A DNA stretch of 64,000 nt, taken from JAKRSE01 sp943369295. GTDB lineage: Bacteria; Armatimonadota; Fimbriimonadia; Fimbriimonadales; Fimbriimonadaceae. Under the pieces are notes generated by a model. It was not told where the DNA came from, did no database searches, and saw only the letters and a list, made by a program, of their open reading frames with translations. Both the position numbers and the translations under genes were made by a program. This document shows, piece by piece, positions 59,324-64,000 of this stretch (its first letter is position 1; each line of letters opens with the position of its first letter). The stretch is taken from NCBI GenBank assembly GCA_943369295.1, contig CALRMU020000007.1:1-64000 (forward strand), read 5' to 3'.

Positions 59324-59420
59324 CGGTACGTTAATTATCCTATTCGGGGCAAGGAGCAGAAGACGGCTCTGGGTTTTGGAGCGCAGCCAGAAGAGGCGCA
59401 GGCCCCCCCTTAGCCACTCC

Positions 59421-59921
59421 TCAACTCTCTACTGGTTCAGGCTCTTCCTTCTTTCCCTGAAAAGCCTCAATCAAAGCAGAAGCCACCAGCATCACTCCGG
59501 CAAAGGTGATGCACATATCAGCGATGTTGAAGACAGGAAAGTTGATGATCCGAATCCAGAACATATCCGTGACCTTTTGAAAGATCACACGGTCGATCAT
59601 GTTGCCGATAGCACCCGCCGCCAAAGTGGCGGTCGTGATATGCACCAGCTTCGGAGCATTAGGGTTCTTCCAGGTGTGCCAGGCGGCAAAGCCAGCCATG
59701 GCCAGGGCGATGGGGAACATCCAGAACCCTTTGCCTTGCAGCAGGCCAAAGGCGACACCTTCGTTGTAAATGAGCTTAAGCTCAAAAACCCCCGGCCAAA
59801 GGGGGTAAAGGGATCGCCCTTCAACTCCTTCGGCCGCGGTTCGCGCCCAGTACTTAACCACTTGGTCGAGCAGCAGCAGGCCAAGAGAGAGGGCAACGAA
59901 GAGGGTTTTCGACTTCGCCAT
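59421..59921 (-). CDS. lspA: Lipoprotein signal peptidase (signal peptidase II)
   Basis: 166 residues from ATG at 59921, 7 bp after the ileS stop. Four membrane helices (LFVALSLGLLLLDQVVKYW to ITFAGVMLVASALIEAF). Catalytic aspartates in AIGNMIDRVIF and FNIADMCIT. Removes the signal peptide of prolipoproteins after lipidation. The ileS-lspA order is common in bacteria. Confidence 0.97.
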   Translation of the reverse strand: MAKSKTLFVALSLGLLLLDQVVKYWARTAAEGVEGRSLYPLWPGVFELKLIYNEGVAFGLLQGKGFWMFPIALAMAGFAAWHTWKNPNAPKLVHITTATLAAGAIGNMIDRVIFQKVTDMFWIRIINFPVFNIADMCITFAGVMLVASALIEAFQGKKEEPEPVES

Positions 59922-59928
59922 TCTTTCC

Positions 59929-62691
59929 TCAACTAATGCCAAGCGCCTTTCTATCCCTTGCGCTCAAAAAGACCTTCTCGCCCTGATATTCAACCTCAGC
60001 GACATCGGGTCGACGAAGACGGCACCTTTCGCACTTTGGCCATTCGCTCACCTTAAACGAGGTGGCAGGCTCGCCAGCATGCAGATGAACAGCCGCCGCC
60101 TTGAAAAGGATCGGCAGATCGCCATGGAAGCTCTCCAAGATCAGCTTGTGAGTCGAATCCACCGTCAAACTGATTTCGACATCCTGGCTGTCCTTGGTTC
60201 CCGATTCGTTTCGCCAAGCCTCAAGCAGAGGGAAGGTTTTGTCTCTCTGGTCAAGCAGAACCTGGAACCTTTCGATAAGGCCCAGCTCTTCCGCCGTCCA
60301 AGCCGCAGGAATTCCATCCAGAACATCCAAGAAGACACTGGACTTTCTATGGCCAGGAGTCCGCAGATAAACCTCTTCGGCTGTATGAACCAGGGTGGGA
60401 GAGACGAGCAGGGTGAGGATTCGGAGAACCTCAAGCGAGGCCTGCTGGGCACTGCGTCGGCTTTCCCAATCGGCCCCGTCGCAGTACATCCTATCCTTCA
60501 CCGCGTCAGCGTAGATGGCAGAAACCTCGTAGCCGCAGAAGCGATGGATGGCATCCAAAGCTTTAGGGAATTCGTAGCGGTTGTAGCAGCCGGTCACGAA
60601 CCGAGCCAGCTCCTGAGCCTTCAACACGATCCACTTATCCAAAGGCAGAAGCTCAACAGTTTCGCCAGACGTGTAATCGTAAAGGTTGCCAAGAAGGAAC
60701 CTAAGACTGTTTCGGACTCGCCTGTATTCCTCACCTGCTGCCTTCAGAATGGCCGGACCGCAGGGCACATCGTTGACGTAATCGACCGAAGCCGACCAGT
60801 AGCGAAGAATATCTGCCCCCAGAGAACCGCAGACCTGCACCGGATCGATGACGTTGCCTAAACGCTTCGACATCTTCTGACCCTTTTCATCCAGAACCAT
60901 GCCGTGGGTCAAAACTTGATCGTAAGGAGCCGTGCCGCGAGTGGCCGCCCCCACGATGAGAGAGACGTTAAACCAGCCTCGATGCTGGTCGCTGCCTTCA
61001 AGGTAGATGTCGCAGGGCCACTTTTCCTTCCATTCCGGCTCGACGTTGCCCTCAAGCACACAGAGGCTGGTGCAGGCTGAATCAAACCAGACATCGAAGA
61101 CGTCGGTTTCCTTTCTGAAAGTGGTTTCGCCTGTGACGGGGTGGGCATAGCCAGAAGGAAGGATCTCATGAGCTTCCTTGACATACCAGGAATCTGAGCC
61201 CTCGTTTTCGACCATCTCAGCGACAGCTTCGATAGCCACAGGGTCCAGCAGAGGTTCGCCCGTTTCGGCTCCGTAGAAGATCGGGATGCCGACTCCCCAG
61301 GGTCTCTGGCGACTGATGCACCAGTCGGGACGGCCTTCGATCATGGCCGTGATTCGTCTCTTGCCAGAATCAGGAACCCACTCAACCCGGTCGATTTCCG
61401 CCAGCATTTTCTGGCGCAGGCCATCATGGTCAACTCCGATGAACCACTGTTCGGTGGCGCGGAAGATGACCGGCTTGTCATCCCTTTCTCCGTGAGGATA
61501 GGTGTGGTGGTAGTCCTCGCTGGTCAGCAGGGCTCCCAATTCATTCAGCCTATTGACAACGGCGGTATCACAGTCCCGATAAAAAATTCCGGCAAACTCG
61601 CCCGCTTCTTCGGTCAGAACACCCTTTTCGTCAACTGGGCAGAGCACGGGCAGACCGTACTTTTGACCCGTGATAAAGTCTTCGCGGCCATGGCCAGGAG
61701 CGGTGTGGACGATGCCCGTGCCGTCTTCTGTGGTCACATAATCGGCCAGGACTCCGACCGAATCACGACCGTAGATGGGGTGGGCGAAAACGATTCCTTC
61801 AAAGTCAGAACCCTTGAATTCGGCCACTTCCTCATAGCCTTCAATCTTGGCTGCCTTCATCGTCTTTTCAGCCAGCTCTCTCAAGACGATGAGTGTTTTT
61901 TCGCCCGTCCACAAGGCCACATAGGTGAACTCGGGGTGGAAGGCGAGGGCGAGGTTGGCAGGAATGGTCCAGGGGGTCGTGGTCCAGATGACAGCCTGGG
62001 CGTCCTTCAGGTTATCCAGCAGACCAGCCGGATCGTGCTTCACCTGAAAGCCGACATAGATGGATTTGCTGATGTAATCTTTGTAGATGATTTCTGTGTC
62101 GGCTAGAGCCGTGCGGCTGGTGGGGCTCCACATAACGGGGCGCAAACCACGGTAGATGAAGCCGCCATCGACAAGCCTTTTAAAGACCCTGATGATCTCC
62201 GCTTCGTACTTAAACGACATGGAGGTGTAAGGTTTTTCCCAGAGGCCAAAAACGCCAAGCCGCTGAAACTGCTCGGTTTGAATTCCGATGTAATGTTCAG
62301 CGTGTTCACGGCAGGCGACTCGCAGTTCCACCTTGCTAGGCACCTGTTTCTTCTCGGCAAACTTCTTCAGCACTGCCTGTTCAATCGGCAGACCGTGGTT
62401 GTCGTAGCCCGGCACATAGGGCGCCCGCTTGCCCTGCAGCGACTGGCTTTTAACCACAAAATCCTTCAGGATCTTGTTCATCGCCGTGCCCAAATGGATC
62501 GGCCCGTTGGTGTAGGGGGGTCCATCGTGCAGGACGAAGGTGGGGGCATCGGCCCTTTCTTTCAAGATCTGGTGATAAAGATCCTCGCTAATCCAGCGGG
62601 CCTGAATCTCCGGTTCCCTTGAGGCCAAGTCGGCCTTCATGGGGATCGTGAAGTTCGGATCCGGCAGGTTGAGAGTCTCCTTAAGGTTCAT
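59929..62691 (-). CDS. ileS: Isoleucyl-tRNA synthetase
   Basis: 920 residues from ATG at 62691, chosen because the 66 residues before it have no synthetase similarity and run through a repeat-rich gap. HIGH motif as PIHLG in GPPYTNGPIHLGTAMNK, KMSKS motif in GQKMSKRLGNVIDP. The editing domain lies between (~200-400). The anticodon region ends in KCERCRLRRPDVAEVEYQGEKV: one Cys pair of the usual C-terminal zinc finger is present but the second pair is missing. Standard TCA/tRNA-independent housekeeping; charges tRNA-Ile and edits Val. Confidence 0.97.
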   Translation of the reverse strand: MNLKETLNLPDPNFTIPMKADLASREPEIQARWISEDLYHQILKERADAPTFVLHDGPPYTNGPIHLGTAMNKILKDFVVKSQSLQGKRAPYVPGYDNHGLPIEQAVLKKFAEKKQVPSKVELRVACREHAEHYIGIQTEQFQRLGVFGLWEKPYTSMSFKYEAEIIRVFKRLVDGGFIYRGLRPVMWSPTSRTALADTEIIYKDYISKSIYVGFQVKHDPAGLLDNLKDAQAVIWTTTPWTIPANLALAFHPEFTYVALWTGEKTLIVLRELAEKTMKAAKIEGYEEVAEFKGSDFEGIVFAHPIYGRDSVGVLADYVTTEDGTGIVHTAPGHGREDFITGQKYGLPVLCPVDEKGVLTEEAGEFAGIFYRDCDTAVVNRLNELGALLTSEDYHHTYPHGERDDKPVIFRATEQWFIGVDHDGLRQKMLAEIDRVEWVPDSGKRRITAMIEGRPDWCISRQRPWGVGIPIFYGAETGEPLLDPVAIEAVAEMVENEGSDSWYVKEAHEILPSGYAHPVTGETTFRKETDVFDVWFDSACTSLCVLEGNVEPEWKEKWPCDIYLEGSDQHRGWFNVSLIVGAATRGTAPYDQVLTHGMVLDEKGQKMSKRLGNVIDPVQVCGSLGADILRYWSASVDYVNDVPCGPAILKAAGEEYRRVRNSLRFLLGNLYDYTSGETVELLPLDKWIVLKAQELARFVTGCYNRYEFPKALDAIHRFCGYEVSAIYADAVKDRMYCDGADWESRRSAQQASLEVLRILTLLVSPTLVHTAEEVYLRTPGHRKSSVFLDVLDGIPAAWTAEELGLIERFQVLLDQRDKTFPLLEAWRNESGTKDSQDVEISLTVDSTHKLILESFHGDLPILFKAAAVHLHAGEPATSFKVSEWPKCERCRLRRPDVAEVEYQGEKVFLSARDRKALGIS

Positions 62692-62768
62692 GGGAGGTTT
62701 TGAGTGTACCAGGGGGGTTCTGGGGGGCTGACGGAAGGCTGGTTGGGGGGTTTTCTCGAAGCTTCCAG

Positions 62769-62906
62769 ACCCGGCCTTCAGCTCGTGCCTCGCTGCCAGA
62801 CCGGGGCACCGGTAACTTAGTAATTGAGTAACAATCTCACTGGTCGAGGACCAGTTGCATCCGGACTGTAAATTTGGCGAGGGTGCCACGGCTCCGTGAG
62901 CCGTGC
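62769..62906. repeat. Hairpin elements upstream of ileS, including variant B and a perfect A copy
   Basis: Family A at 62881-62906 matches the 26 bp of the copy at 3861-3886 exactly. A B-type copy at 62837-62862 has stem CACTGGTC-GAG-GACCAGT: relative to B (CACCGGTC / GACCGGT), a C-to-T change on one arm is matched by G-to-A on the other, keeping the pair. A degraded element at 62769-62810 has CCCGG/CCGGG arms and the loop GCTCGTGCCTCG also seen in D. The 437-bp gap 62692-63128 otherwise holds only two tiny frames. Confidence 0.75.
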
Positions 62907-62994
62907 AAAAGATAATCTCAAGAACAACACTCAGAGTTCACCTCGATACTCTGCAGTTGAGATAAAGTTTGGGTGTATAGTTCTGTTCTCAGCG

Positions 62995-63142
62995 ATGGAA
63001 GAGGCACGGGGGGGGGTTAACATCCTCAACACGATTCTTTTAAGGATCGGTTGGCGAGATGTTTAAAAAATATCCACGGGATCAAATCGATGCACTGAAT
63101 GGTTACAATCAGGAAGACGTGAGCACAAATGAAGTTCTTTAA
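62995..63142 (+). other. Two overlapping tiny frames, possible remnants or leader peptides
   Basis: ATG 62995 gives 23 codons (MEEARGG...IGWRDV, through a run of nine Gs) and ends TAA at 63066. ATG 63059 overlaps it and gives 27 codons (MFKKYPRDQIDALNGYN...NEVL), ending after the start of the next gene at 63129. They read like protein-coding sequence but no family was recognised. They may be fragments of a decayed gene. Confidence 0.25.
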
Positions 63143-63548
63143 AAGTCTGCCAATATGGGCGAAAGTAGTCATTGGAGCTCTTGTCTCTATTCCCATTCTG
63201 CTTCTTGGATTTTTTCTCGCCCTAATGATTTTGATTGGCCCTATAGGAATTGAACGCAGAGTGACCTCGCAGAACGGATACTATGAAGGGCAAATCTCTG
63301 TTTACAATGGTGGAGCGACTACTTCGTACCACACAGTCATTTAAGTTAAGCCAATGAGCTGGTTTTCAAGCTCATGCAAAGCGTTTACCGTAAAGCAGAC
63401 TGATCCGAGGATGGTAGATATCCGGTGGGAAACGAAGACGCATTTGGTCGTCACAGTTTCTGAAGGTGCCGAAATTCAGAATGTGAACTCTTGTGAAGGA
63501 GTTACAATAGAGTTTGAACGCCAGGGTAAACCGAGTGAAAGTGAATAA
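63129..63548 (+). pseudogene. Small membrane protein gene split by an in-frame stop
   Basis: ATG 63129 gives 71 codons: helix IWAKVVIGALVSIPILLLGFFLALMILIG, then YYEGQISVYNGGATTSYHTVI and TAA at 63342. The same frame continues at once: VKPMSWFSSSCKAFTVKQT...VNSCEGVTIEFERQGK to TAA at 63548. The NGGATTSY stretch followed by a cysteine-containing beta domain looks like one protein of ~139 residues (DUF5412-like). The simplest reading is a nonsense mutation; readthrough or a sequencing error are alternatives. The end overlaps the following lipoprotein gene. Confidence 0.6.
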
Positions 63549-64000
63549 TTTCTGGATCACCCTCTGCCTTTTGGGTGTCATTTGCGGATGCACGAAGCCA
63601 GAGTCAGCTCCAGTGAAACTTGACGCCAAAACCTATCTGCTGGCTATCGAGAACGCTGGCAAGTACATTGACTGCTCGAACTACAGGACAACCTTCCGGA
63701 TTCACAAAGACGGTGAGCTCGGGCGAGAGCTGCTAATAGTGACTGTTGGCCAGATAGGCGAGCATCTAGTGAGTGAGATCCAGGCTGATGGATCACTGCG
63801 TGTCATCGGAGAAGCTCCCGAAACTAATTCTAATGAAGCCACGCAGCACCTCGCTAAAACCCTTGGCTTTATGCTGAAAGAGAACCCCAGTTTTCCCATC
63901 ACAAACTTCCAAGCTAAAATAGATCTGCGTGGATCCATTGCAGATGTGTTTCTCGTCCGTCTTCCCGCTGTGCCTGGTGGGCATACATCGTTGAAGTCTT
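63541..64000 (+). CDS. Lipoprotein, 3' end outside the window
   Basis: GTG at 63541 overlaps the end of the previous frame by 8 bp; the reading stays open to the last base, giving at least 153 residues. Signal peptide II WITLCLLGVICGC, with lipobox ICGC, and a mature chain starting CTKPESAPVKLDAKTYLLAIENAGKYIDCSNYRTTF. No family recognised. Confidence 0.65.
   Translation, partial: MNNFWITLCLLGVICGCTKPESAPVKLDAKTYLLAIENAGKYIDCSNYRTTFRIHKDGELGRELLIVTVGQIGEHLVSEIQADGSLRVIGEAPETNSNEATQHLAKTLGFMLKENPSFPITNFQAKIDLRGSIADVFLVRLPAVPGGHTSLKS

Noticed and set aside
1..64000. tRNA, rRNA or known riboswitch
   Set aside because: I scanned the larger intergenic gaps by eye for cloverleaf arms with a GTTCRA T-arm and for common riboswitch cores and found none; a covariance search would be decisive.

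Overview
The window looks like a chromosomal segment of a diderm, probably Armatimonadota (Fimbriimonadia-like) bacterium. The best hint is the pseudopilin at 36590-37450: its signal helix runs FTLIELLVVIAIIAILAAIL and then FPVFAQAKQAAK, a form I associate with Armatimonadota. A Kdo transferase (waaA) and a lipoprotein signal peptidase fit an organism with an outer membrane. This assignment is inference; no rRNA or tRNA gene was seen.

Layout. 1-4.5 kb: the end of an IS110-type transposase, acnA, then a tandem array of short palindromes followed directly by a REP-associated (HUH/Y1) transposase. 4.5-16.5 kb: a sugar-type oxidoreductase, a secreted haem protein, a GH43 glycosidase, a DUF554/MscS/DtxR-type operon, an SPFH + ribbon-helix-helix pair, and a block of AT-richer secreted, pilin-like and membrane genes. 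16.5-22.5 kb: a methyltransferase, a three-gene aminophosphonate operon (transporter, FAD oxidoreductase, phosphonatase-like HAD) and comM. 22.8-32.3 kb: a ceramidase-like protein, an Ig-fold membrane protein, purH, mreBCD with glutamate dehydrogenase, and an esterase. 32.3-41 kb: AraC and LacI regulators, a 2-oxoglutarate-type dioxygenase, Fic, a pseudopilin, a GH144-like glycosidase and an M14 peptidase. 41-54 kb: a surface-carbohydrate region (two paralogous glycan proteins, methyltransferases, waaA, a DprE1/DprE2-like pair, a CMP-sugar synthetase) mixed with purC, serS and a methionine-sulfoxide reductase. 54-64 kb: an ECF sigma factor coupled to a collagen-like protein, a 2 kb gene-free array of hairpins, an alpha-helical protein, lspA, ileS, and a decayed small membrane gene beside a lipoprotein.

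Two things tie distant parts together. First, a large set of hairpin elements at 3.4-3.9, 22.7, 39.0-39.3, 56.0-58.1 and 62.8-62.9 kb shares a GTGCC-type head but has different stems that stay self-complementary. Three families also keep one unpaired C at the same place in the stem. The transposase at 3953-4519 is the obvious candidate to have spread them. Second, an identical 18-bp palindrome, TGCAAAAACGGTTTTGCA, sits in the promoter of the GH43 gene and, 26 kb away, in the promoter ahead of the lacI-type gene and the GH144-like gene, suggesting a small sugar regulon under one LacI-family repressor.
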